Shown here: one piece after another, positions 26,907 through 36,220 of the stretch
Layout of the letters: each line of letters starts with the position of its first letter
How positions within the stretch are numbered: position 1 is the first letter of the stretch
Assembly (NCBI RefSeq): GCF_900142065.1
Contig: NZ_FSRJ01000006.1
Coordinates: forward strand, 93,465 to 157,464
From: Agromyces cerinus subsp. cerinus
Lineage (GTDB): Bacteria; Actinomycetota; Actinomycetes; Actinomycetales; Microbacteriaceae
DNA: 64,000 nt
Reading direction: 5' to 3'
Notes under the pieces: generated by a model
Told to the model about the DNA's origin: nothing
What the model saw: only the letters and a program-made list of their open reading frames with translations
The model's database searches: none
Position numbers and translations under genes: made by a program

Positions 26907-28256
26907 CTACCGGAAGCGCGGGTCGTTGCCCGCGGCGGTGCTCACCTTCAGCTGCAGCGCCTCGGCGATGTCATCCCAGTCCACGTAGGAGAAGTTCGTC
27001 GCATCGCGGTCGCCGTCGACGCCCTCGCCGGTCTCGGGCTCGTCGTGCGTCACGAGCAGTCCCTCGCGGTAGTCGCCGACGACGCGATTGGTGACGGCGA
27101 GCCCGTCGGAGCCGTTGATCTCATCGGCACCCTCGACACCGTCGACGCGGAACGTGCCGACGAGGCGGTTGCGTCCCTGCCGTTCGTAGACGGCGAAGGT
27201 GTCGTCGCCCTGGCTCGAGACGATGAGGTATCCGGTGGCGCCGGGCCCGTAGTAGAGGTCGACGCCCTCTGCGTCGGCCTCGAGCACCGGGCCTCCGAAG
27301 CCTTCGTCACCCGCGTCGACGGGCGCGCATTCCTCGGTCTCGGGGTCGTACGCGTCGTGGACGCCGAAGTCCTTCACCCGGTCGATGAGCCGCGGCTCGG
27401 CCGCGCCGAAGGGGAGCTGCAGACGCCAGAGGCCGACATCCTCCTGCGCCGCGTACAGCACGCCGGTGCGCTGGTCGACGGTGAGACCCTCGAGGTGCGG
27501 TTCGATGCCGGGTTCGTCGCACGGCGTCCAGGTGGTGCCGTCGGGCAGCGGGAACGAGGCCGGCATGTCGGTCGTGGCGACGTCGGCGTACCCGAGCGCA
27601 CCGTCGATCTCGACGATGCGGGCGGTCGCGAGGGTCGTGGCGCCCTCCTGCGTGACGACGGCGTACGCGTCGCCACCGCCGGCCGGCTGCCACATGGCGA
27701 GGCCGTAGGCGGTGTGCCCCTCGTCGACCGTCGCCCGGTCGGCACTGAAGAGGAACGGCTGTTCGGCCGCGGTGACCTCGACGAGCGGGGTCTCCGCCTC
27801 CGTGCCGGCGGGGTCGATCGTGAAGAAGCGCAACTGATCGTTGTAACGGTCGGAGACGACGGCGACGTCGACGCGCTCGCCGTCGAGCTCGACGCCGTAG
27901 GCGATGTCGACGTTGTTGTACCGGCCCTCGGTGCCGTCGGCGCGGGGCGCGACCGTGGCGGGCAGCGACTGCAGCTCGTCCGACTCGAGGTCGTAGACGC
28001 GGAGGCCGCCCTCCTTCGCCGTGACGATCACGATGGACTCGTCGGATTCGCCCGGGTGCACCCAGATCGCCGGGTCGTCGCCGACGGCGTTGCCGCCCGC
28101 CTCATCGTCGTAGAGCACGGGCGTCTCGTTGTCGGTCGTGACGACGGCCGGGGCGTCACCGGCGTGGCGAGGTGCGGCGGCCCACGCAGCGGGCGCGGTT
28201 GCGAGGAGCAGGGCGGCGACGGATGCCGTTGCGGCACCCTTCAGCAATGGGGTCAT
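26907..28256 (-). CDS. Secreted beta-propeller phytase (3-phytase)
   Basis: A 449-residue secreted protein. The signal peptide ends near PAAWAAA. Phytase hallmarks: GDDPAIWVHP, YNNVDIAYG, EGLTVDQRTGVLYAAQED, ADAEGVDLYYG and GSDGLAVTNR. The six-bladed calcium-dependent enzyme removes phosphate from phytate outside the cell, giving phosphate and lower inositol phosphates. Length matches other beta-propeller phytases. It is followed by a strong terminator; the other neighbours are unrelated, so it is probably transcribed alone. No obvious PhoP box was identified in the 84 bases upstream. Confidence 0.92.
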   Translation of the reverse strand: MTPLLKGAATASVAALLLATAPAAWAAAPRHAGDAPAVVTTDNETPVLYDDEAGGNAVGDDPAIWVHPGESDESIVIVTAKEGGLRVYDLESDELQSLPATVAPRADGTEGRYNNVDIAYGVELDGERVDVAVVSDRYNDQLRFFTIDPAGTEAETPLVEVTAAEQPFLFSADRATVDEGHTAYGLAMWQPAGGGDAYAVVTQEGATTLATARIVEIDGALGYADVATTDMPASFPLPDGTTWTPCDEPGIEPHLEGLTVDQRTGVLYAAQEDVGLWRLQLPFGAAEPRLIDRVKDFGVHDAYDPETEECAPVDAGDEGFGGPVLEADAEGVDLYYGPGATGYLIVSSQGDDTFAVYERQGRNRLVGTFRVDGVEGADEINGSDGLAVTNRVVGDYREGLLVTHDEPETGEGVDGDRDATNFSYVDWDDIAEALQLKVSTAAGNDPRFR

Positions 28257-28340
28257 GCGACGAGACTCGCGGACACCGCGGAACAGCGGCTGGACGCCAG
28301 GTGAATTCGGCCCGACGAGGAGACCCCGCCGTGCCGCCGC

Positions 28341-29171
28341 TCAGAACTCCTCGTGCGTGTCGGGGTCGCCGCCCCAGATGCGCCCGCGCGACAACGCGGA
28401 GATGGCGTCGACCTCTTCGGTCGTGAGCGCGAACCCGAAGACGTCGAGGTTCTCACGGCGGCGCGCGGCATCCGACGACTTCGGAATCGGCACCGCCTCG
28501 AGCTCGACGTGCCAGCGCAGCACCGCCTGCGCCGGAGTGACGCCGTGGGCCGCAGCGACCTCGGCGACGACCGGCTCCTGCAGCAGTTCGGTGCGCTTGG
28601 CGAGCGGACTCCAGCTCATGGTGCGGATGTCGTGCTCGTCGTGGAAGGCGCGGAGCTCCTCCTGCGGGAAGTAGGGGTGCAGCTCGACCTGGTTCACGAC
28701 GGGCACGATGCCCGTGCTGTCGATGAGTCGCGTGAGCATCTCGGCCGTGAAGTTCGAGACGCCGATCGCCCGCACGAGCCCCTTCTCACGCAGCGAGATC
28801 ATCGCCCGCCAGCTCTCGAGGTACTTGCCGAGGCGCGGCAGGGGCCAATGGATCAGGTACAGGTCGACCCAGTCGAGGTCGAGCCGCAACCGCGACTGCT
28901 CGAAGCTCGCGATGGTCTCGTCGAAGCCATGGTGCTTGCCCGGCAGCTTCGTCGCGATCACGAGGTCGCTGCGGTCGACGTCGGTGCGACGGATCGCCTC
29001 GCCGACGGCCTCTTCGTTGCCGTAGTTGAAGGCCGTGTCGATGAGGCGGTAGCCCTCGGCGATGCCCGAAGTGATCGCGTCGATGCCCGCCTGGTCGTCG
29101 AGCCCGTACGTGCCGAGTCCGATCGCGGGAATCGTGTTGCCGTCGCGGAGTGCATACGCGGGAGCGATCAT
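28341..29171 (-). CDS. Aldo/keto reductase
   Basis: A 276-residue NADPH-dependent aldo/keto reductase (TIM barrel). Catalytic tetrad: Asp in LIDTAFNYG, Tyr in the same segment, Lys in IATKLPG and His in YLIHWPLP. The cofactor-binding end has VPIPKSSDAARRRENLDVF. Close in size and pattern to 2,5-diketo-gluconate reductase-like enzymes; substrate unknown. The ATG at 29171 has AGGA 8 bases upstream; the GTG at 29189 is a less likely start. Confidence 0.92.
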   Translation of the reverse strand: MIAPAYALRDGNTIPAIGLGTYGLDDQAGIDAITSGIAEGYRLIDTAFNYGNEEAVGEAIRRTDVDRSDLVIATKLPGKHHGFDETIASFEQSRLRLDLDWVDLYLIHWPLPRLGKYLESWRAMISLREKGLVRAIGVSNFTAEMLTRLIDSTGIVPVVNQVELHPYFPQEELRAFHDEHDIRTMSWSPLAKRTELLQEPVVAEVAAAHGVTPAQAVLRWHVELEAVPIPKSSDAARRRENLDVFGFALTTEEVDAISALSRGRIWGGDPDTHEEF

Positions 29172-29251
29172 CTGTCCATCCTCACGCACACGAGCGCCTG
29201 ATGCCAGATACGACGCCCCGCGGATTGCGGACGTCGGCGCTGCGGGCCACC

Positions 29252-30175
29252 TCAGTTCGGGGGGAGCTCCGCGAATGCGCGCACCGGGAAGGTGCCGAAT
29301 CCGGCGACGCGCGGCGGCACCGCCGTGAAGCGGGCGCCGCGCACCGGCACTTCGGCGAGCGCGGTGAGGTGCTCCACGACGTGGATGCCCGCCGCGAGCA
29401 GGATCGAGTGCGCCGGGCGCTCGCCCGCCGACTCGGCGTCGTCGATGTTCAGCGAGTCGATGCCGACGATCGCGACGCCGGCGTCGGCGAGGTGCTGCGC
29501 GCCCGCCTCGGTCAGGAACGGCGCACCGTGGCCGTACTCGGGCGTGCCGAAGTGGCGGTTCCAGCCGGTGTGCAGCAGCACCGCCGTGCCCGCGAGTTCG
29601 CGGTCGAAGAAGACCTCTGCGGGAATGCCGCGCTCCGCGGCATCCGTCAATCTGAAGACCTCGGCCGGGATGCCGACGAGCGTCTCGAGCGACAGGCTCG
29701 CGAGGTCGCCGCCGTCGGCGTAGCGGTGGAACGGGCTGTCGAGGTAGGTGCCGGTGTTGCCCGCCATCGCGATGATGTCGATCTCGAACTCGGTGCCCGG
29801 TGCGTAGTGCTCACGCGAAGCCTCGCGCGTGAGGTGCGGCGTGATCACCGGCGCCGGGATGCCCGGGTAGGTCACGAGCCCCTCGCTGATCGTGTGGCTG
29901 AGGTCGACGAGTCGCCCGCGCTGCGTGCTGCCGGAAGCAGCGGATGCCTCGGCGCCGACGCCCCGCGAGCCCTTGTGCGCCTCTTCGACGATCTCGAGGT
30001 TCGAGAGCTCGACGCTGCCGACGAGCGCGAGCCCGAGGTGGCGCACGAGCAGCTCGCCGATCTGCGTCTCGGTGAGGTGCTGCGACGGCAGGTCGAGCCG
30101 GAACGCCTCGGCGCGCAGGCCTCCCCCGTTGACGAAGGCGATGTCGGCGTCGAAGTGGGCGCGGTACTCGGTCAT
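29252..30175 (-). CDS. Cyclase-family (kynurenine-formamidase-like) hydrolase with N-terminal extension
   Basis: A 307-residue protein. Residues about 88-305 are the cyclase/metal-dependent hydrolase fold: RLVDLSHTISEGLVTYPG, AGNTGTYLDSPFHRYADG, LLHTGWNRHFGTPEY and GIDSLNIDD. Classical members have HxGTHxDxPxH; here the first His is Asn and the second Tyr (NTGTYLDSPFH), so metal binding differs. The first about 85 residues (MTEYRAHFDADIAFVNGGGL on) form a separate, unrecognised module. The start overlaps the stop of the APC permease (ATGA), so the enzyme may act on a compound that the permease moves. Confidence 0.82.
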   Translation of the reverse strand: MTEYRAHFDADIAFVNGGGLRAEAFRLDLPSQHLTETQIGELLVRHLGLALVGSVELSNLEIVEEAHKGSRGVGAEASAASGSTQRGRLVDLSHTISEGLVTYPGIPAPVITPHLTREASREHYAPGTEFEIDIIAMAGNTGTYLDSPFHRYADGGDLASLSLETLVGIPAEVFRLTDAAERGIPAEVFFDRELAGTAVLLHTGWNRHFGTPEYGHGAPFLTEAGAQHLADAGVAIVGIDSLNIDDAESAGERPAHSILLAAGIHVVEHLTALAEVPVRGARFTAVPPRVAGFGTFPVRAFAELPPN

Positions 30176-31599
30176 TCGGTCTCCTGTGCGACGGGCTGGG
30201 CCGGGTGGGCGGCGGGTGTGGACTCGGCAGCGATCGGTTCACCACGGCGGCGGGCACGCACCCGGCGCACCACCGTCACGAGCACCGCGGCGGCGGCGAG
30301 CACGAGCGGCACGAGCAGGTTCGCCCAGGCCAGCACGAGGAGTCCCATGGTCATGACCGTCGCGACGACCGCGAGCCACCAGCCGAACGACCAGCGCTTC
30401 AGCAGGAGGGTCGCGGCGAGCATGCCCACGGCGTAGATCGCGACCATGTTGCTCGTGTGGACGAGGATGAACCCCGTGAGATCGAGGTCGTTCAGCAGCA
30501 TGAGGCCGAAGTAGGCGACGATGAGCACCCCGGTGAGGGCGAGCGCGCGACGCGGCACCTCGCCGTCGGCGGCGCCCTTGGCGAAGAACTTGGGCAGGTC
30601 GCCGTCGCGCCCGAGTGCGGCGCCCAGCTTGCCGAACGCCGGCATGTAGGCGTTCATCACGCCGAGCGTGACGATCGCCGCGACGATCGCGACGAGCACG
30701 GGGCCGATGCCGGGCGCGGTCGTCTCGACGAGGTCGAGCAGCGGCACCTGGCCGTCGCCCGCCCGGTCGCCGAGCACCGCGACCGTGACGAACTGCAGGG
30801 CGAGGTAGCCGGCGCCGACCACGACGACGGCGATGCCCGTCGCGAGCGGGATGATCTTGCGCGGGTTCCTGAACTCCCCGGCGATGTGGGTGCCGACCTC
30901 CCAGCCGGCGAAGGCCCAGACGAAGAGGCTGATGGCGACGCCGACGCCGCCCCAGCCGTTCGGCAGGAACGGCGTGAAGTTGGATGCCTCGGCGGCCGGG
31001 AACGTGACCGCGACCACGCCGACGACCACGGCGATCAAGAGACCGGTGAGCACGAACTGCACCCAGCCCGCGACCCGCACACCGAACCAATTGACGATGA
31101 ACGGGGGCACGAAGACCGCGAAGCCGATGATCGGCACCGCCGAGCGATCGATGCCGAGCACCGCGACCACGTACTCGCCGCCGAGCACGGCGAGCACCGG
31201 GGCGCCGATGCAGACGCCGAAGTAGAACCAGTACCCGGCCATGCGGGCGGCGGTGTCGCCGAGCGCACGGCGCGCGTAGCTCGCGACGCCGCCCGCATCT
31301 GGGTAACGCGAGGCGAGCGCTGCGAAGGTGCCGGCGAGCGGGATCGACAGCACGAGCACCACGGCGACCGCGACGACCGAGGCCGGACCGGCGGCCGAGG
31401 CGGCGAGGCCGGGCAGCACGAGGATGCCGGTGCCGAGTACGCTCGCGATATAGAGCGCCGTGCCCTGCACGAGCCCGAGGCTGCCGCGGTGCGGCTCGGA
31501 ATCAGCGGTCGCCGCGGTGCCGGATGCCGGGTGCAGGGCAGGTGCCGCGCCGGCTGCCACGGCGGTCTGGTTCGAAGTCACCCGCTCATTCTGGGGCAT
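30172..31599 (-). CDS. APC-family amino acid/amine permease
   Basis: A 475-residue transporter with twelve hydrophobic segments. The first helix GLVQGTALYIASVLGTGILV carries the broken-helix Gly run of the APC fold; PDAGGVASYARRALG follows, and WAFAGWEVGTHIAGEF is the family signature in helix 6. The substrate is probably an amino acid or amine, imported or exchanged. Start choice: ATG 31599 (weak site) or GTG 31581. It is coupled to the downstream cyclase-family hydrolase by a 4-base overlap. Confidence 0.88.
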   Translation of the reverse strand: MPQNERVTSNQTAVAAGAAPALHPASGTAATADSEPHRGSLGLVQGTALYIASVLGTGILVLPGLAASAAGPASVVAVAVVLVLSIPLAGTFAALASRYPDAGGVASYARRALGDTAARMAGYWFYFGVCIGAPVLAVLGGEYVVAVLGIDRSAVPIIGFAVFVPPFIVNWFGVRVAGWVQFVLTGLLIAVVVGVVAVTFPAAEASNFTPFLPNGWGGVGVAISLFVWAFAGWEVGTHIAGEFRNPRKIIPLATGIAVVVVGAGYLALQFVTVAVLGDRAGDGQVPLLDLVETTAPGIGPVLVAIVAAIVTLGVMNAYMPAFGKLGAALGRDGDLPKFFAKGAADGEVPRRALALTGVLIVAYFGLMLLNDLDLTGFILVHTSNMVAIYAVGMLAATLLLKRWSFGWWLAVVATVMTMGLLVLAWANLLVPLVLAAAAVLVTVVRRVRARRRGEPIAAESTPAAHPAQPVAQETE

Positions 31600-31657
31600 C
31601 CCACCGTCATGCACCGCTGGCAGGATTGACACACTTCGTCGAAATACTGCCAGCCAC

Positions 31658-32449
31658 TCAGCCGTGACGAACCTGGGCGACCGCTGCCTCCCGATCGATG
31701 AAGTTCGTGAGCTCGCCGATCGAGGCCATGAGCGGCGCCGGGAAGAGGACGAGCGTGTTCTTGTCGACCCCCACCTCGACGAGCGTCTGCAGGGTGCGCA
31801 ACTGCAGGGCGAGCGGATGCGACATCATCGTGTCGCTCGCCACGCCGAGCTGCACGGCCGCGAGCGATTCGCCCTCGGCGGCGATGATCTTCGCCCGCTT
31901 CTCGCGCTCGGCCTCAGCCTGCTTCGCCATGGCGCGCTTCATCGAGTCGGGAAGGAGGATGTCCTTCAGCTCGACGAGCGTGACCTCGACGCCCCAGTCG
32001 AGCGTCGTGACATCCAGGATCTCGCGGATGTTGACGTTCAGCACAGCGGTGTCGGCGAGCGTCTCGTCGAGGTGGTGCTGGCCGACGACCCGTCGCAGCG
32101 TGGTCTGCGCGATCTGCTCGATCGCCGACTTCACGTTCTCGATGGCGATCACCGACTTCACCGCGTCGGCCACCCGGTAGTACGCCACGGCCGACACCCC
32201 GACGGTGACGTTGTCCTTCGTGATGATGCCCTGCGACTGGATCGGCAGCGTCACGATGCGCAGCGACACCTTGGTCATGACGTCGACGATCGGGATGATG
32301 AACCGGATGCCCGGCTCGCGCACACTGTGCAGCCGGCCGAAGCGCAGCACCACGCCGCGCTCGTACTGCTTCACGATCTTCACCGACATGAAGAAGAGGA
32401 CGATCGCGAGGATTGCGACGACGACCACGGTGATCCAGAACCAGATCAT
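31658..32449 (-). CDS. SPFH/Band 7 slipin (stomatin-like) membrane protein
   Basis: A 263-residue stomatin homologue: one N-terminal membrane helix (WFWITVVVVAILAIVLFF), then the SPFH domain (QYERGVVLRFGRLHSVREPG; KDNVTVGVSAVAYYRV) and a coiled-coil segment rich in AEAEREKRAKIIAAEGE. Slipins form oligomers at the membrane and often pair with an NfeD protease/partner; no nfeD gene is adjacent here. AGGAG lies about 11 bases before the ATG. Confidence 0.93.
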   Translation of the reverse strand: MIWFWITVVVVAILAIVLFFMSVKIVKQYERGVVLRFGRLHSVREPGIRFIIPIVDVMTKVSLRIVTLPIQSQGIITKDNVTVGVSAVAYYRVADAVKSVIAIENVKSAIEQIAQTTLRRVVGQHHLDETLADTAVLNVNIREILDVTTLDWGVEVTLVELKDILLPDSMKRAMAKQAEAEREKRAKIIAAEGESLAAVQLGVASDTMMSHPLALQLRTLQTLVEVGVDKNTLVLFPAPLMASIGELTNFIDREAAVAQVRHG

Positions 32450-32584
32450 GGGAGCTCATCTCCTGCGGCGCCGGTGACGTGCCGCGCGCCTGCTCCCATT
32501 CTCCCACCGTGGACGCCGGTCGAGCCTGCCGTCGAGGCAGCTCACAGCGAGCTGACGAGCAGGTGGCGCGACCGGCGGCTGCCG

Positions 32585-33781
32585 CTACAGGCGGGCGAGC
32601 GCCCCGTCGATGTCGGCGAGCAGGTCGGCGACGTCCTCGATGCCGACCGACAGACGCACGATCGACTCGGGCACCTCGGCGTCGGTGCCCTTCACCGAGG
32701 CGTGCGTCATCTCCGAGGGGTAGTTGACGAGCGACTCGACGCCGCCGAGCGACTCGGCGAGCTGGAACAGCTCGGTCGACTCCGCGAACCGGCGTGCCGC
32801 CTCGCCGCCGCCGGCGAGCGAGATCGAGAGCATGCCGCCGAAGCCCGACATCTGCCGGGCGGCGAGCTCGTGCCCCGGGTGCGACTCGAGCCCCGGGTAG
32901 TACACGCGCTCGATGCCGGCGTGCTCGTCGAGGCGCCGGGCGATCGCCATCGCGTTGCTGCTGTGGCGATCCATGCGCACCCCGAGCGTCTTGATGCCGC
33001 GCGAGGTGAGGAACGCGTCGAACGGACCCGAGACCGCGCCCGCCGCGAACTGCGTGAACGTCACGCGCTCGGCGAGGTCGGCGAGCTCCGAGCGACCGGC
33101 GCCCGCGCCCGCACCGTCACCGAGACCGGCGGCGAACACGAGCGCGCCGCCGACGACGTCGGAATGACCGCCGAGGTACTTCGTCGTCGAGTGCACGATG
33201 ACGTCGGCACCGAGGGCGAGCGGCTGCTGCAGCGCGGGCGAGGCGAAGGTGTTGTCGACGACCACGAGCACGCCCGCGGCGCGGCCGAGTTCGGCGAGCG
33301 CCGCGACATCCGAGATCTTCATGAGGGGGTTCGACGGCGTCTCGATCCAGAGCACCTTCGTCGACGGCTCGATCGCGGCGCGCACGGCATCGAGGTCGCT
33401 CGTGTCGACGGTCGTGTGACGCACGCCCCAGGCGCCGTGCACGCGGCGGATCAGCCGGTGCGTGCCGCCGTAGACGTCGTTGCCGATGACGACGTGGTCT
33501 CCGGGGACGAGCACGGTGCGCAGCAGCGCGTCTTCGGCGGCGAGGCCCGAGGCGAACGAGAGCGCGCGTTCGCCGCCCTCGAGCGCGGCGAGCTGCGTCT
33601 CGAGCGCGGTGCGCGTGGGGTTGCCGCCGCGCGAGTACTCGTAGCCGCCGCGGAGCCCGCCGATGCCGTCCTGCACGTAGGTCGAGGTCTGGTAGATCGG
33701 CGGGATGACAGCGCCGGTGGTGGGGTCGAACTCCTGACCGGCGTGGATGGCGAGGGTGTCGAAGCGTGCGTGGTCGTGCAT
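32585..33781 (-). CDS. metB: Cystathionine gamma-synthase (PLP enzyme)
   Basis: A 398-residue Cys/Met-metabolism PLP enzyme. The cofactor Lys is in HSTTKYLGGHSD; other features are SRGGNPTRTALETQLAALEG and SGLAAEDALLRTVL, and VDNTFASPALQQPL. It joins O-acyl-homoserine and cysteine to cystathionine, or acts as a lyase in the reverse pathway; the two are hard to separate by eye. It lies downstream of the beta-synthase gene, so the pair may run methionine-to-cysteine transsulfuration. A Gly/Ala-rich insert (GLGDGAGAGAGRSE) interrupts the region after the PLP Lys. Confidence 0.93.
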   Translation of the reverse strand: MHDHARFDTLAIHAGQEFDPTTGAVIPPIYQTSTYVQDGIGGLRGGYEYSRGGNPTRTALETQLAALEGGERALSFASGLAAEDALLRTVLVPGDHVVIGNDVYGGTHRLIRRVHGAWGVRHTTVDTSDLDAVRAAIEPSTKVLWIETPSNPLMKISDVAALAELGRAAGVLVVVDNTFASPALQQPLALGADVIVHSTTKYLGGHSDVVGGALVFAAGLGDGAGAGAGRSELADLAERVTFTQFAAGAVSGPFDAFLTSRGIKTLGVRMDRHSSNAMAIARRLDEHAGIERVYYPGLESHPGHELAARQMSGFGGMLSISLAGGGEAARRFAESTELFQLAESLGGVESLVNYPSEMTHASVKGTDAEVPESIVRLSVGIEDVADLLADIDGALARL

Positions 33782-33808
33782 GGGATGGATCGCTTTCTGT
33801 GGTCGTGG

Positions 33809-33877
33809 TTCAGGAGGAGGTCGCGAGATCAGGACGACGTCGCCGACATCGGCCGAGCTCCGCGACGATCTCCTGAA
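33809..33877 (-). promoter_or_regulatory. Long imperfect hairpin in the cbs-metB gap
   Basis: Arms TTCAGGAGGAGGTCGCG (33809-33825) and CGCGACGATCTCCTGAA (33861-33877) pair over 17 bases with two mismatches, around a GC-rich 35-base loop. It lies between the cbs stop and metB start. A 35-codon frame (ATG at 33917, stop at 33810) runs through it. It could be a processing or attenuation structure; no known riboswitch is recognised. Confidence 0.4.
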
Positions 33878-33929
33878 TCGATGACGACGGCGGGACGGCG
33901 GGCTGCGAGGAACGCATGAGTCGAGCCCG

Positions 33930-35297
33930 TCAGGCGGAGAGGTAGGCGAGCAGGTCGGTGCGTGTGATCACGCCGAGCGCCCGGCCGCCGTCGGTCACGA
34001 GCATCGCGGGCGTCGATGCGAACGACGAGCGAGCGGATGCCACGGGCTCATTGACCCCGATGAGCGGCAGCGACTCCCCCACGACCCCCGAGACCTTGTC
34101 GGTGAGCTTGACCTGACCCGAGAAGACGAGGTCGAGCAATGCCTCTTCGTGCAGCGCACCGAGCACCTCGCCGAGCACGACGGGCGGCTCGGCGGTCAGC
34201 ACGAGCAACTGCGAGACCCCGGTCTCGGTCATGCGGTCGATCGCCTCGCGCACGGTGTCGTTCGGGTGCACGTAGACGAGCGGCGCCGTGCGGTCGGCCT
34301 TCGCCGCGAGCAGCTCGGCGATCGTGTGGCCTGCCGGGGCGTTCGAGAAGCCGTAGGCACGCATCCACTTGTCGTTGAAGATCTTGCCGAGGTAGCCGCG
34401 ACCGCCGTCGGGCAGCAGCACCACGAACACGTCGTCGGGCCCGGCGGATGCCGCGGCCTTCAGCGCAGCGACCACGGCCATGCCGCTCGAGCCGCCGACC
34501 AGGATGCCCTCTTCACAGGCGAGGCGGCGGGTCATGTCGAACGACTCGGCGTCGGAGACGGCGATGATCTCGTGCGGCACGGCGGGATCGTAGGCGGTCG
34601 GCCAGAAGTCCTCGCCGACGCCCTCGACGAGGTACGGCCGACCGGTGCCGCCCGAGTAGACCGAGCCCTCGGGGTCGGCGCCGATGATGCGCACGCGATC
34701 TCCGGACACCTCACGCAGATACCGGCCGGTGCCGGTGATCGTGCCACCGGTGCCGACTCCCGCGACGAAGTGCGTGATCTCACCCTCGGTGTCGCGCCAG
34801 ATCTCGGGACCGGTGGTCTCGTAGTGCGAGCGCGGCCCGTTGGGGTTGGAGTACTGGTCGGGCTTGAACGCCCCGGGGATCTCGCGGGCGAGCCGATCGG
34901 AGACCCCGTAGTACGACTCGGGGCTGTCGGGCGCGACGGCGGTCGGCGTCACGACGACCTCGGCGCCGTAGGCGGTGAGCACGTTTCGCTTGTCTTCACC
35001 GACCTTGTCGGGGCAGACGAAGATGCACTTGTAGCCGCGCTGCTGGGCCACGAGCGCGAGCCCGACCCCGGTGTTGCCCGAGGTCGGCTCCACGATCGTG
35101 CCGCCCGGCTTCAGCTTGCCCTCGCGTTCGGCGGCGTCGATGATGCGACCGGCGATGCGGTCCTTCGACGAGCCGCCGGGGTTCAGGTACTCGAGCTTCA
35201 CGAGCACCGTCGCCGACGTCACGCCCTCGGTGACGTGGTGCAGCTTCACGAGCGGTGTGTCGCCGACGAGGTCGACGATGGTGTCTGCGTACTTCAT
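33930..35297 (-). CDS. cbs: Cystathionine beta-synthase with CBS pair
   Basis: A 455-residue PLP enzyme. The catalytic half has the cofactor Lys in NPGGSSKDR, the loop PTSGNTGVGLAL and the phosphate-binding GVGTGGTITGTGRYL. The C-terminal part (about 335-455) is a CBS-domain pair (VYVHPNDTVREAIDRM and ALGVITRTDLLAYLS) that may bind adenosyl ligands. It condenses homocysteine with serine to cystathionine. AGGA lies 8 bases before the ATG at 35297. It is followed by metB on the same strand, 148 bases apart. Confidence 0.95.
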   Translation of the reverse strand: MKYADTIVDLVGDTPLVKLHHVTEGVTSATVLVKLEYLNPGGSSKDRIAGRIIDAAEREGKLKPGGTIVEPTSGNTGVGLALVAQQRGYKCIFVCPDKVGEDKRNVLTAYGAEVVVTPTAVAPDSPESYYGVSDRLAREIPGAFKPDQYSNPNGPRSHYETTGPEIWRDTEGEITHFVAGVGTGGTITGTGRYLREVSGDRVRIIGADPEGSVYSGGTGRPYLVEGVGEDFWPTAYDPAVPHEIIAVSDAESFDMTRRLACEEGILVGGSSGMAVVAALKAAASAGPDDVFVVLLPDGGRGYLGKIFNDKWMRAYGFSNAPAGHTIAELLAAKADRTAPLVYVHPNDTVREAIDRMTETGVSQLLVLTAEPPVVLGEVLGALHEEALLDLVFSGQVKLTDKVSGVVGESLPLIGVNEPVASARSSFASTPAMLVTDGGRALGVITRTDLLAYLSA

Positions 35298-35536
35298 GGC
35301 GGTGTCCTTGCTGTCGGCTCGTTCCGCTCGGTCTGCGGACGGGAGCGGCGAACGATCGTGGCGTGCGTGGGGTCGGTCGACGTCTTCGTCAGCGACAACA
35401 CAGCGAGAGGATCACGAGGCCACTCTATCCGTTCGGGCGGCCATGGCGAAGAGCCGAGCGGATGCCTCGACCCGGCGTTCTCCCAGCGTGTACGTTCATA
35501 TGATTGAAGCGACAACCATGCGAGAGAGGCCTACGT

Positions 35537-36220
35537 GTGAGCGCGACCCCGCCCGTTCCCCCCAAGGTGAAGCAGCAGAACACCGTCAAGCAGCAGCGCG
35601 CGGCTGAACGCGAACGCAAGCTCGCCGAGTTCAAGAAGCGCGAGGCCAAGGCCAAGCGCAACCGGCGCATCGGCATCTGGTCGGCGGTCGTCGGCGGCGT
35701 CGCCGTGGTGGGCGTCATCGTCGCGGCGATCGTGCTGACTCCGCAGCCGGCCTCGTACGGCGCCGGCGGCGAGGGCGCGAAGATCGAGGGCGTCGAGACC
35801 TTCGACAACGGCGCCGGTCACGTCGAGGGCGTCGTCGACTACGCGCAGACCCCGCCCACCGGCGGCGAGCACAACCAGATGTGGCTGAACTGCGGCGTCT
35901 ACGAGCAGCCGGTGCCCAACGAGAACGCCGTGCACTCGCTCGAGCACGGAGCGATCTGGGTCACCTACGACCCCGAGCTGCCTGCGGCCGAGCTCGAGGC
36001 GCTGAAGGCGCACCTGCCGTCGACCTACGTCGTGCTCTCGCCCTTCGAGGGGCTTCCCTCCCCGATCGTGCTGAGCGGCTGGAACTCGCAGCTCGCGCTC
36101 GACAGCGCCGACGACGAGCGCATCCCCGCGTTCTTCGAGGAGTACTGGCAGAGCCAGAACGTGCCGGAGCCCGGCGCGCTCTGCACCGGCGCGTACGACG
36201 CCCCGGGCAAGGTGTCGTGA
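35537..36220 (+). CDS. DUF3105 membrane-anchored protein
   Basis: A 227-residue protein. A charged Lys/Arg/Glu-rich helix (about 10-45) precedes one membrane helix (GIWSAVVGGVAVVGVIVAAIVL), and the rest is outside. The outer domain has the family markers MWLNCGVYEQPV, VHSLEHGAIWVTYDP and LCTGAYDAPG, including two conserved cysteines. Function unknown. It is followed by a DUF305 gene with a 4-base overlap (GTGA), and this pair recurs in actinobacteria. GTG start with AGAGG about 7 bases upstream. Confidence 0.88.
   Translation: MSATPPVPPKVKQQNTVKQQRAAERERKLAEFKKREAKAKRNRRIGIWSAVVGGVAVVGVIVAAIVLTPQPASYGAGGEGAKIEGVETFDNGAGHVEGVVDYAQTPPTGGEHNQMWLNCGVYEQPVPNENAVHSLEHGAIWVTYDPELPAAELEALKAHLPSTYVVLSPFEGLPSPIVLSGWNSQLALDSADDERIPAFFEEYWQSQNVPEPGALCTGAYDAPGKVS

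Noticed and set aside
35298..35536. Riboswitch upstream of cbs
   Set aside because: The 239-base divergent gap has no recognisable SAM- or SAH-type core; I see only ordinary promoter-sized DNA.
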